NCBI GenBank assembly: GCA_963691655.1
Contig: OY829326.1
Coordinates: 108,473,388-108,537,387 of the forward strand
Direction: 5' to 3'
Length of the DNA: 64,000 nucleotides
Origin: Toxonevra muliebris
Lineage: Eukaryota; Arthropoda; Insecta; Diptera; Pallopteridae
Shown: in pieces, positions 54,111 to 64,000 of the stretch
Position numbering within the stretch: position 1 is the stretch's first letter
How the letters are laid out: every line of letters begins with the position of its first letter
Position numbers and translations under genes: made by a program
The notes under the pieces: generated by a model
What the model saw: only the letters and a program-made list of their open reading frames with translations
Databases searched by the model: none
What the model was told of the DNA's origin: nothing

Positions 54111-56645
54111 GAGTTGAAGAGTGACTGAAGTCTACATGTTTAGCTTCCTCTTTCGGAGCAAGAAAAAATAGAAAAGCTTGTCTTATGCCCCCCATGAGTT
54201 GGCCTGCCATAATCTTTGAATTACATAATTAAAGCCCAATAGTTAATGATAACACAAATAAAAATATATATTTTAAAGCCAATATTACCATTTTTTTAAT
54301 TGGTAATATTTTAGTTTTCCTATGGCTATAATAACTACTAAGAAGTTTAAGCAAATAAATGTTAATATCATATTATTAAATTAAGCCTCAACTAATATTT
54401 ATATTTTTTAACCAAAACAAATAAATTTTTCTTTTCATTGGAATTAAATATTCCAAATTATGAACAGCAGCTGACAATTAAATAAATACACAAATAAGAG
54501 TAATTAAAATATATATATATATATATTTCATAAATAGCTATGCAGGTACAAAAATAATAAATTATGTTGTTTTTAATAATGCAATAACTAATTAAACTAA
54601 CAGCTCAATTAATGAATGAGCAAACTAGGTACATGAAGATGCTGCACATGCTACACTTTAATAACCTTGCAAAATATGACAAGCTATTAAAAACCAAAAT
54701 AATAAAGCATACACAAACCCAACAACATCATCGACAAATAACAACAATAACGATAAAATAAAAAACAAACACCGTAAACGACAACAAAGAAATGTGTTTA
54801 ATGTGCTATAGTACAATAAAAAAAAAGCAAACAAAATGCTCCAAAAAATGTAAACTAAATTGAACAGCAAAAAAAAAATAAATATATTAAAACAGAGGTG
54901 AAGGTTGTATAGAAGCAAAAGACGTTTGTAAGTATAATTTGCAAAAAATAAAAATCAGACTTAGTTACTAGCTAGCAAAAACGCTGATACAATACTTTAG
55001 TATAACAAGTAAAAAATGTTTAACTTTGCGCTATCAAAAAACGATAAGTTAAGTGCGCGCAATCATTTTTATTCATTTTTTTATATGAATTAGATTAGAT
55101 ACACACTTGCATATATATTCATGCATCCACAGTGTAATTGGCGCAAATGCGACCGACCACGATGATGACGACTAATTTGAATAAACAGTATCTATCTATA
55201 TCTCTATTTATACACATAGTAGTAGTGGCACATACTTTTACATGCATTAAGTGTGTGGCAAAATCTAATTCACCTTAATCTGATTTTTAACGTATGCAAG
55301 TTTTTTTTCTTCTCCTTCTGTTTGCTTCGTTTTCCTCTTAATATTTTGCAATTTTATGCAATTTCAACTGATTTTAATTTATATCTTATATTTATCTATG
55401 TACATACACATAATACATACATTGTGTGTTCGTGCAGAGTGTGCAACGTGGCGTATACGTAATTTGTAATTTTTCATGCTAACTCTGTTGCAGCTAAAAC
55501 TTGCTTAACATTCTGTTATACATACATACAATCTTCTGAATATGTTTGAGAGTGTAAGTGTGTATGCCTCGTAGTATTAGTATTTATATGGCTGTGTAAT
55601 GATAACCGAAAAACTGTAATGAATTACTCCAATAGCGTATCTACGTTTGTATAGTAAGATTTATCACAAAGTAGTTATCCTTCAATATTCGCTGAAAAAA
55701 GTATGTACTTTGTATATTTTCACGCGGTTGAAGGTAAGTTAAATTCGATCCAAGTTAACAAGAATATATCGCAATGAAATTCATTTATGCTTGCATTAAA
55801 AATATTAGAAGTACAAATTACAGGATTGATTTTTGATTTTTGGTTCATATGTTGTATTAAAAAATTTACCTTGCTCCTAAATATATCTTATATAAAATTT
55901 GGGATCATTTGGACCACCGCAAATTGGCTCTGGTTGCCCCTGAAGTATTTGATATCTTGTTGTTAGATCAAATATGAACATCGCCGACTCATAAAACTGA
56001 TCACGCAAAGTAATACTTTTGGGACATGATAAATAGTCAAGAATTGCGTCAAATCAAAAGGAAACATAAGCAATTTGAAATCAGAATCTTCAGGTTCAAA
56101 AAGGGTCTTGGCCATAAATTACGATTTTTAAAAATTTTTTTTCCCAAAAATTTTTCAAATTCCATAGCATAATATTAAACATGCATAATTTAAAAACACA
56201 ATGCCAAAAGAATTTGTTAATTCGGATAATGAAAAGTATAAATTATGGTCGATACTGCTAAGCTTTGAACATTTTGCGGCACAAATAAACAGTATCCGAT
56301 TTAAAAAATGGCAGCGCTGTGGAAATTTGGAAAATCGTAATTTATTTTAATTTCGTTACTTTTAAGACTCTTTTGGAACCTGAAGATATTATCTAATTTT
56401 GAAGATTTGTCTCTACTTCTGTTCATATGGCATATTTCATTTAAAGCAGATTCGAATTTTTGAGAAAACTGAGCTGGTATTTCTGTCAATAAATTTTCAA
56501 GAGGACAGATTTTTATTTTTTACTAAGCATATTTTGGTGCAAAGCAATCTTTTTATGCCCAGCCCATGATAATCAAATCAACTTTAACATTTTCAGCTCT
56601 TCTGATTTTCATTTCACTTAGTTACATCTTATATCCCAACATTTA
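54111..56645. other. AT-rich intergenic DNA, nothing recognised
   Basis: About 2.5 kb with (TA)n-like stretches (54510-54528) and a CAA-rich stretch (54720-54790). T- or A-rich frames on both strands are composition effects. No gene could be supported. Confidence 0.4.
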
Positions 56646-57865
56646 AGGAGTGAGATTGAAAAAATCTTAACACACGTTTTACCTAATAATTTTTTTTGGG
56701 TGTAAAATTTAAAAATTTTTTATTGATCTAGTTACCTTTGAAAAATATGTCAAATGAGTGAAGAAAAAGAAGTAAATCTTAAAATTATTAAAAATTTTCA
56801 AAAAAATCCAAATTGGTCCTACAAAAAATTGGCCAAAGAATTGAAGGTCTGCCGTCAAACTGTTTCCAAAGTGCTTAAACAGTTTCAGGAGAATTTGACC
56901 ATCGATAGGAAACCTGGTTCGCGAAGAAAACAAATACCACATGATATTGGGAAAGCCAAGAAAATAGAAAGCATATTGAAAAGATCTCCAAACACATCTG
57001 GTAGAAAAGCTGCTCGGTTAGCGCAGTGCTCTGACTATTTGGTGCAAAAAGTTAAAGCCAATGCAGATTTGAAAACATACAAAGCCCAAAAAGTTCCAGA
57101 CAGGAATGCTGCAAAAAATTTAGATGACAAAAGTAGGGCTCGGAAATTAAAATCGAATTTCAGACAAAAATATTCACGAAACGTATGTACTGTCAAATTT
57201 TACGCAGCTTCCGGGTCAAAATTTGTATGTTGCTGATGCTCGTGGAAATGTCGAAGAACAATTTAGATTCCAAAAGCAGACAAAATTTCCTAAAAAATTC
57301 CTGGTATGGCAAAAGAAGCAACTGCATATAGCTTGTTACAGTGGGCTCTATAAATACCGAAATATACATCAAAGAATGTTTGAAAGAAAGACTTTTTCCT
57401 TTCATAAGAGAGCACAATGTGTCCACATATTTTTGGCCTGATTTGGCATCATGTCACTACGGCAAGAAAGCTCTGGAGTGGTACCAAAGTAATAACATAG
57501 TTTTTGTACCAAGAGAGGCCAATCCTCCAAATAGTCCGGAGCTAAGACCAGTGAAGAGATATTGGGCTCTTGTGAAAAGAAACCTAAAGAGCATAAAAAA
57601 GGTGTCCCAAAATATCGAAGATTTTAAAAGGAGATAAGCAAACTGTTCCAAAAAGGTGTCTGAAACAACTATCAAATCTCTAATGGAAGGCTTACCAAAA
57701 AAGTTTCACGAGTTCATAAATAGTGGTTAGAACTATAAAAGTTATATTTTTCTGTAATTTGTAAAATATTATCAATTAAATACAAAAAAAAATCAAAACT
57801 CTAAGATCAACCGTTTAAAAATTATTAAGTTTTATGTATGTTAAGATTTTTTCGATCTCACTCCT
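56646..57865 (+). mobile_element. Tc1-like DNA transposon, copy 3 (complete ends)
   Basis: The ends AGGAGTGAGATTGAAAAAAT and ATTTTTTCGATCTCACTCCT lie between TA at 56644-56645 and 57866-57867. The element is 1220 bp, about 80 bp shorter than copy 2, partly because of internal deletions in the transposase. Confidence 0.92.
56754..57730 (+). pseudogene. Tc1-like transposase with damaged catalytic core
   Basis: ATG 56754 (MSEEKEVNLKIIKNFQ) starts an intact N-terminal half: helix-turn-helix (KELKVCRQTVSKVLKQF), the GRK-like linker (RKPGSRRKQI), and the second DNA-binding region. A deletion of about 16 nt near 57175 removes the IMDDE segment with the first catalytic Asp and shifts the frame. A second rearrangement near 57310 follows the FLVWQ motif. 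The later part has WPDLASCHYGKKALEW, but the third acid reads Lys (PELRPVKRYW) where copies 1 and 2 have Glu. The original stop corresponds to TAG at 57728-57730. The copy cannot encode an active enzyme. Confidence 0.85.
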
Positions 57866-57867
57866 TA

Positions 57868-58452
57868 GTAACGTAAATTATTTAATTTTTTTATTTGCCC
57901 AAACCCTAGGAGAAAAAACCAAAGTTTTCCTTTTTAATTCGCCTGAATCCCGCTTCTTCATTGAATTTTTGTTTCAAAAATTTTATTGCACACATTGCCA
58001 TGGGATATGAGGAGTTCAAGCCATAGGACTTTTTAAAGTTCATCCTTTATATACTACAGAAAATATTTCAAAAATTAAGAAAATTTTAGCGGATTGCGAA
58101 ATTAAAGGAGGGAATTTTTAGTGAATGTGAAAAAAATTCAGTTCTAATTAAGGCAGGATAGGAATTCACTAAACCTGACCCTTGAATATTTTTTTTAGTC
58201 AAGCGTTTCGCTATGGAATTTTCTTTCCAAATCTATAGGTCGTGTTCGGTGTAAATCACCCATATCCAACTATCAAATAATATGTAAAATTGCACATAAA
58301 TTATAAAATATTGTTTTGAATATATATTTGTTATTTTAATTATACGTAGGTAACTTATGATTCATTAAATCCATAATGCATAATTTTTTTAGGTTGAGTT
58401 ATTTGAGTTAATTGTTTAATTTTTTCTTGGCTATAAATACAAACCAATCCAG
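57868..58452. other. Intergenic DNA, nothing recognised
   Basis: No supported feature. TTTAAT at 58415-58420 would read ATTAAA on the minus strand, a possible polyadenylation signal for the small frame at 58453-58608. Confidence 0.35.
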
Positions 58453-58608
58453 CTAACCAGACCACACCGGCTTACCCTCATGATCTCTGGTATGTCCAAT
58501 TTTAACGGCAGTTTTTACTTTGGCGAGCTTCTGTTTTAATCCCAATATTACTAATAGCGCTACGTTTAGAAATCTTGTGAATTGCCAGTAGTTGTTTATT
58601 GTGTACAT
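58453..58608 (-). CDS. Candidate small peptide (51 aa) ending in G-K-P-V-W
   Basis: ATG 58608 opens a frame of 51 codons to TAG at 58453-58455. It starts MYTINNYWQFTRFLNVALLV, a hydrophobic membrane or signal-type segment, then a Lys-rich stretch (KQKLAKVKTAVKIG) and ends HTRDHEGKPVWSG. The GKPVW core resembles GKPIW in the gene at 18042. No clear TATA box was seen; ATTAAA lies about 35 nt past the stop. GGGTAAGCC near the end could instead be a splice donor, in which case this is a first exon. The call rests mainly on the shared core and layout. Confidence 0.42.
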   Translation of the reverse strand: MYTINNYWQFTRFLNVALLVILGLKQKLAKVKTAVKIGHTRDHEGKPVWSG

Positions 58609-59746
58609 TGTAATGCGATGTATAGGGAATTTATTGTTGTCAATGCAAATAATGTAAATACGAAGTAGCTATTACTCTTAGAAACAAACTTTTATTCTCT
58701 TTACTTCTTTCAAATGAAGAAGTTTAAAAACTTGAAAAATTTTAGTCCAAATTAAACGATGAAATGGTAAAAGTAGTAGAGGACGTGCACCAAATCGAAA
58801 CATCAAAATTCTCGATGTTGATGAGTGCGCCTCATCGCCATATTGGCATAATTGAAGCGCATTCATAGCCTCTACCGACTTCAAGTAGAAATGTGTTTTT
58901 CGACTCTTTTTCAAACTTTAATTTTTTTAGATATTTTCATTGATGACACAGGTTTACAAATATCGGTAATGTTTTTAACCCAAGAAGGCAACATATGGTT
59001 TTACGGTAATTTTAGGTGCTAATTGCAGTCTGCAGTCCTTTTTACACATATTTATTTTTCCACAAAATATTTCAATGAATTTAAAAAAAAAAAAATTTAA
59101 ATGGTTAGAACTTTCTACAATTTTCAAACTCAAAAATCTGAACTGATAGCGAAGAACGAACTGCAGATTGGTAATCAACACCTAAAATTACCGTAGAAAC
59201 ATTTTTTGATTGCTCGGGCAAATCTGTGTAATTTTTGAGTGTTTTTGGTGAAAAACGAAAACGTGAGAAGTGAAGTGTTGTCCTTAAAAAAAGTGTCATT
59301 TAAATTTAGTCTGCCACTGCGTGTACCAAATCGGGACGCGATATACTTCATGGTAAATGTTTCTAATACGAGCTTTTAGCTAAAAATGGCCAAATTTGTT
59401 TTCTAAAAATGGCTACCTTTCAATTGGATACCAAAAATTTATATAGCAATTATGGATATGGAATGAAAATGACTTACTCTCCGATTCCATTATTTTATTT
59501 TTTCACTTATAAGAGCAGCTGTTATAAATGCCTTTTTAATTATCATCAATCCATCTGGAAGTGTTAGTACGTCAATGATATGTTTTAGAAAGATGTTTAG
59601 TTTAATGAAAAGAATAAAAAGAATGAGCACCACGTTGATTAAATCTTTTTTTATGACCTTCTTAGCTGAAAAAACTGTAAACTGCACCCCAGCAAAATAG
59701 TAAAAATAAATGGCAAATTAAAATTTATCGTACCCTGAAACCCCCA
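58609..59746. other. Intergenic DNA, nothing recognised
   Basis: Short frames only; aattgcagtctgcagtcc near 59020 and gaactgcagattggtaatca near 59158 form a loose inverted pair (about 130 bp apart) of unknown meaning. Confidence 0.35.
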
Positions 59747-61167
59747 CACTCAAAAAAAAGTACATGAAACAGCTGTAAAAATAACATTTTTTGTTTACAA
59801 TAATCAGCCTACATGAAAAAATATCAAATGTAATTTTAGCGTTACTGAATTGAAAGTGAAAAATGTATAAGTGATGAGAAAACAATGTAATCTTGACATT
59901 AAAAATGTAAAAGAAATACATTTTTTTAATGTAATACTGATATTTAAAATATCAAAAGGATATGATAAAATATAACATTAAAGCAAAATTACTGTAAAAT
60001 TGATATGACACTAATGTAGAATTGATGTGTCAATAATGTTGAATTGACATGACAACAATATATAACTGATATTATAAAATGTAAATTTGATATAAATTTA
60101 GTGTTAAATTAACAATTTAAAATGGTAAATAAAACACAATAAAGAATTTTTTTTATTTTACATAATTTTATTTTAGTAATAATAACTAATAATATACTTA
60201 TAATATACAAAAAGAGAAGGTGATGCTGAGCAATTCTGCATTTATAGTTTTTCTAGGTCAGTAACTGTTTTTTATTTACAGTTTCGGGTTTAGGGCTCAT
60301 CTGGAAGGTCATGATTTCGAAGTTTGTAACACGCCAGAGTTCAGCTCTCCAATTTTTAAAAATGACCAAAAATTCTATTTTAGGGTTTTCCATCCCATTT
60401 TTTCTAAAACGTAACGTGATGGGAAATTTTTGACCTCAGATTCGTGTGCAGTATAAAATATTCATTCACAAATACTAGGAACCATTTTATTCGCAAAGCC
60501 CATGTAGGGCAGTAGTAGTGGATCAGCTCCAAAGTTCTAGGAAACAATCTTAAAATGTAATTAATTCTTTAACCCATTATTGCTTAGAGCACCCCGACTC
60601 GAAAGACCTCTTTCAATGCAGTAACTGCACGAATTTTGGGAATATAAGCCAACCTCATCCGGATTCCTTATCATGGCCCGAATTCTCATTGATAATCATT
60701 TGAAAAAAATGAGCTTCTGACTATTTGTAGTATTTTTGGTAATTGTTTTGAGGTCGGGCTCATAATCAGTAATGGAAATTCAATGTCAATTTTCTTCAAA
60801 TGAAAACCTATTTCACAATTAAAAAGTAATGCCAGTTTTAATTTTTTATGTTATTCAAAAAGTATTGCCAGTCTTAATTTTTAATGCCATACCAGCCTTT
60901 TTACATTTTGAATGTTAAATTTGCACAGGATAATATCAATTTTACATGAAAAATGTATTAAGTAATGAGAACATTTTTAATGTAATTTTAACGTTATAAT
61001 TTGATATGACAATGTAAAACGGATTATTATCAATATCATAGTTTTAATGTAAATTCAACACAAAACGTATCAATCTGATATTTTTTGCCGTAAAACTAAC
61101 ATTTTTGTTTTTACATTGAAAATAACATTACAAAAATATCAATTTTACATTGCACTTTTTTTGAGTG
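59747..61167. mobile_element. Foldback-type element with iterated AT-rich arms
   Basis: CACTCAAAAAAAAGTACATG at the left is mirrored by CATTGCACTTTTTTTGAGTG at the right. Both arms (59747-60130 and about 60900-61167) consist of degenerate repeats of a tgtaaaattgatatgac-like motif. The centre (60150-60880) is unrelated and non-coding. The 1421-bp element has no transposase; flanking duplication is unclear. Confidence 0.7.
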
Positions 61168-61741
61168 CAAAATATAAAATGGGGGAAAAATGTGAAGAAT
61201 GGAATTAAATCCAGTATGTTGTTACCCCGTTCATTGTGTTCAACTCGTAGTCAAACACGGCAACATTTGCTGCAGACACCATGTAGTCATAGTAAAGCAA
61301 TGTTGCTGTCGCATCAATTGTGTTCGGAGCTTTAATACTAAATCCAATACAATTCAAAATCCAACTTTTTTTGCATAAACTTTTCAGCAACTTTTTTTTA
61401 AGTATTTTTCCCCCTAAACACGAATCGGAAGTCAAACAAATTCTGGCAGGTCACCTTCTCAAAATAAGACAAATTAGTTTCTTCTCAAATTTTAGTATTG
61501 AATAAGAATTTCTTTCACTCAAAAATAGAAATATACATCGATTAATAATTGTTTTTTATATAATTCATCATAAACAATCAGTTTCTGTAATAAGATTATA
61601 ACTGCAGTAACTTATCATGTGTTCATTCTTTATAACAAGTTTTCATGGCTTTCATATTTTGGTGGAATCGTCCTCCATCGCTTCCAGTACCCAGATTTTA
61701 TGAGAAAAAATCTAAAATTCATAAAATACCAAATATTTAAT
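61168..61741. other. Intergenic DNA, nothing recognised
   Basis: No supported gene or repeat. Confidence 0.35.
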
Positions 61742-61743
61742 TA

Positions 61744-62319
61744 CAGTAGAATCCCGATAATTCGTAATCGCAAGGGATTAGCAATTTTTAACGAATTACA
61801 GAGGTTTTCGATTTAATGAGATTTCGATTTGACAAGGTCGGTATTTTTGAATTTATTTTATAGAAAGAAAAAAACCATTATTCATTTAGCTGAAATATGG
61901 AAGTATGTAAAAATACATGTGTACAAGTATTGGACACCATTAAAAACTAAATTTTAAAAAAGCCTATAATTTTTTGTTGTTTAAGGGCCTTCTCGTGTAT
62001 CTTGCCCACCACGAAAAACACAAAAAATTCCATCAAAAAAAATGAACCGTAAACGTAGTCGTAGCTGCTACTATGATTTAGTTTTTTTTTTGAACCATAG
62101 TTTCATAGAATTTTGCTTTGCATTACGAATTATAAAAGGTTGTCAACAATCAATTACGAGGTTAAACAGACCTTGTATTGGAAAAAAATACGAAAAAGCG
62201 AAGGGGCCAAAATTTATGGAATTTTTGCTAATTAAAGCGATTTTTTTCAAGGGATCAACAGTTTGTTGTGAATTATTGAGATTTTCGAAATAACGGTACA
62301 TATTATCGCGATTCTACTG
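61744..62319. mobile_element. pogo/Tigger-type MITE
   Basis: CAGTAGAATCCCGATAATTC at the left and a reverse complement ending TATCGCGATTCTACTG at the right are flanked by TA (61742-61743, 62320-62321). The CAGTAGAA...CGATAAT end is typical of the pogo/Tigger branch of Tc1/mariner. The 576-bp interior has a short frame (62042-62293) that I cannot align to a pogo transposase. Confidence 0.78.
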
Positions 62320-62321
62320 TA

Positions 62322-62944
62322 TTTAAAACAAATTGATAAAAAGTTTATTTAACAAACAAACATTTACAGGCATTCAACCTTTCTGGCTTCATAAAACCAC
62401 ACCCATTAAATTTTTTAGGGTTTTGAGATCACATTTATGCTTTTTTCATCAAAATTTATCAATCCCAATTTTTTTTTTAAATCAACTAGACGGTTAAATA
62501 GCAGAATACAAAGGGAAAAAGTATACAGTGATTTTGGTTTAATGTCACAATAAATACAGGAATACTGCAAGGCTCCGTAATAGGATGAAAATATCAAGAA
62601 AGTTTTTTTTTTTTTTTTGATCTATAGTGCTTGGACCCAGCATTGAGTTTTCGGGACTTGAATTTTTAAATATAAATTATATAAAAAAATAGTAATCGAA
62701 AATACATTTGAAAACGTATATATAAAAATATAGGTTCATAAAATGCTGGAATTAAACGGATTTGTTCTTTTTTAAGTTTGTAACATTTTTAGTTGAATTT
62801 TAAAAATTTGTTAAAAAATTGTTCGATTTCGGATATGTAGAAAATTTATATCAAAATTAAAAAATCGGCATAAAATAAATTTTTTCTGTCAATGGCTTAG
62901 CCCACCCTAAATTCCAAACGTTGCGTTTTCATAATGCTACATTC
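62322..62944. other. Intergenic DNA, nothing recognised
   Basis: AT-rich with a T run at 62606-62620. No feature supported. Confidence 0.35.
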
Positions 62945-62952
62945 TGAATGGG

Positions 62953-63675
62953 CAGTGTGGCCAACTCAGCGCTTTTCCCGCTAAATTTAGTGTTTTTTGA
63001 AAATTAAAACTCGGAAAAAAAAGTGACTTAGCGGTCAGCGGATTTTTTAGCGCGTTTTTTTCAATTTAAAAGACACTAAATGTTTTGCTAAATAATCCAT
63101 TTCCTGAATAATGTTGTTAGTTGTTAACATCTTTTATCGAAACAATGAGCAATGAACTTATTTAAAACCAAAGTTCGTAACCGTAAGTCATTCAATTCAA
63201 AAAATTCTTTACTTCGTATAAAAAATGGATCAATACACGAAAATTCATTTTGTGAAAACTACAAAATACCTGATGACGTAAATAAACAGCACTAGTGTTT
63301 ATAATGCTTCTGAATTCAAACTAAAGAGTGTGTTATAGCCAGAAGAAGCTGATAGTAATGAAGAGAATACAGACTTCGACATCGATAAAATTATAAATTT
63401 TTGTAAATCTGTAAATTTTTTGTGATCAAAGTGTATAAAATACTGTTTTTAAATAATCTTATTTTAGTTTTTCTTGTGTTTGTATAATTTAGAAATGCTG
63501 TGAATTAAAAACTTTAAAAAAGCGTGTATTTAATTAATTTTCTTTTTAATACGTATATGTATAAAAAAATGTGTGTAACACTTTTATAAGAAAAAAATTT
63601 AGCGCTTTTTTAAAGGAAATATGCGTTTTTTCCTTCATTTTAGCGGATTTTGAAAAACAAAAGTTTGCCACAGTG
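62953..63675. mobile_element. hAT-type element, ends CAGTGTGGCCAA, longer copy
   Basis: It starts CAGTGTGGCCAACTCAG and ends AAGTTTGCCACAGTG, the same ends as 32551-32993, in opposite orientation (shared gcgctttt, ctaaatttagtg and gtgacttagcggtcagcgg). TGAATGGG and TTAATGGG on the two sides agree at 7 of 8 positions. The 723-bp interior includes protein-like pieces (NSLLRIKNGSIHENSFCENY; PEEADSNEENTDFDIDKIIN), possibly hAT transposase remnants, with stops. Confidence 0.75.
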
Positions 63676-64000
63676 TTAATGGGTTAAAGCCGCTCTCTCA
63701 CTGGAGGTAACGCAATTGATATCCTACACAATGAGTATGAGTTAATATGTTTCAGAAAAATAGAAAATTCTAATGTAATTCAATGAACACTTAAACACAC
63801 TCAACCCTATGGCCAAGATATCTAAGGTTCTATTTTATAATAGCCAAAAAAAAAAAAATGGTGTGAAATACAAATCAGTTGTAAATTTTCAAAATATTGG
63901 GAAAAGTGTAATTTATTTTATTCCATTATTGTTTTTATACTAACTAATTAGGCTATTATAATAATGAATTTACTAGTTGATATGGAATTCAAATTCAAAG
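63676..64000. other. Intergenic DNA, nothing recognised
   Basis: Unrecognised AT-rich sequence to the window end. Confidence 0.35.

Noticed and set aside
54658..54918. 86-codon hydrophobic minus-strand frame
   Set aside because: Phe/Leu-rich translation of A/T-rich and CAA-rich DNA; nothing protein-like.
58431..58438. TATAAATA on the plus strand as promoter for a plus-strand gene
   Set aside because: No plus-strand coding frame follows.
1..64000. CRISPR arrays, bacterial operons or ribosome-binding sites
   Set aside because: Spliced genes, TATA promoters and eukaryotic mobile elements show this is animal DNA; the repeats found are not regularly spaced arrays.

Overview
This is an AT-rich, intron-containing, transposon-dense animal sequence. 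Its Tc1/mariner, hAT, TTAA-flanked (piggyBac-type), pogo-type and LINE remnants, tRNA-derived SINEs, short GT-AG introns, TATA plus TCAGT-type initiators and AAAATG start contexts suggest a brachyceran fly, perhaps a calyptrate. That assignment is inference. No bacterial-type operon, CRISPR array or rRNA gene was seen.

Host genes are few and mostly encode secreted proteins. A minus-strand gene at 3,032-8,753 is spliced from at least seven phase-0 exons, several of them 60-78 nt modules rich in Gly, Leu and Ile; its signal-peptide exon was not found. Upstream of it lies a single-exon secreted helical protein (11,635-12,384, minus). On the plus strand sit an orphan terminal exon (17,256-17,302) and three small secreted-protein genes at 18.0, 24.2 and 29.9 kb. 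A fourth candidate lies at 58.5 kb (minus). These four share a short GG(I/L)W or GKP(I/V)W core after the signal segment and may be a fast-evolving peptide family, possibly immune or reproductive; I do not recognise them by name. An orphan 54-nt exon candidate is at 43.2 kb (minus).

The rest is layered mobile DNA. Three Tc1-like copies (1-1,370; 14,308-15,608; 56,646-57,865) each carry different inactivating lesions, and the first is interrupted by an internally deleted mariner-type element. A LOA/I-group LINE (40,082-42,369) keeps a long reverse transcriptase-RNase H frame, and a truncated relative sits in the arm of a foldback element at 10 kb. Other LINE fragments lie at 4.6, 9.3, 25.8, 27.4, 44.9, 45.9 and 51.4 kb.

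A tRNA-derived SINE occurs four times. The best copy (51,042-51,345) ends in a sequence resembling the 3' end of the LOA-like LINE, and the whole unit is flanked by a 10-bp duplication, so the LINE probably mobilised it. hAT-type elements with 8-bp duplications lie at 21.5, 25.1, 28.4, 32.6 and 63.0 kb. TTAA-flanked palindromic elements lie at 6.6, 13.0, 20.0-22.8 and 37.7 kb. The 20.0-22.8 kb element holds a hAT copy that itself holds two further palindromic insertions.

Most of the window is therefore intron or intergenic DNA built from nested insertions. The most promising biology is the small secreted-peptide family and the SINE-LINE tail sharing.
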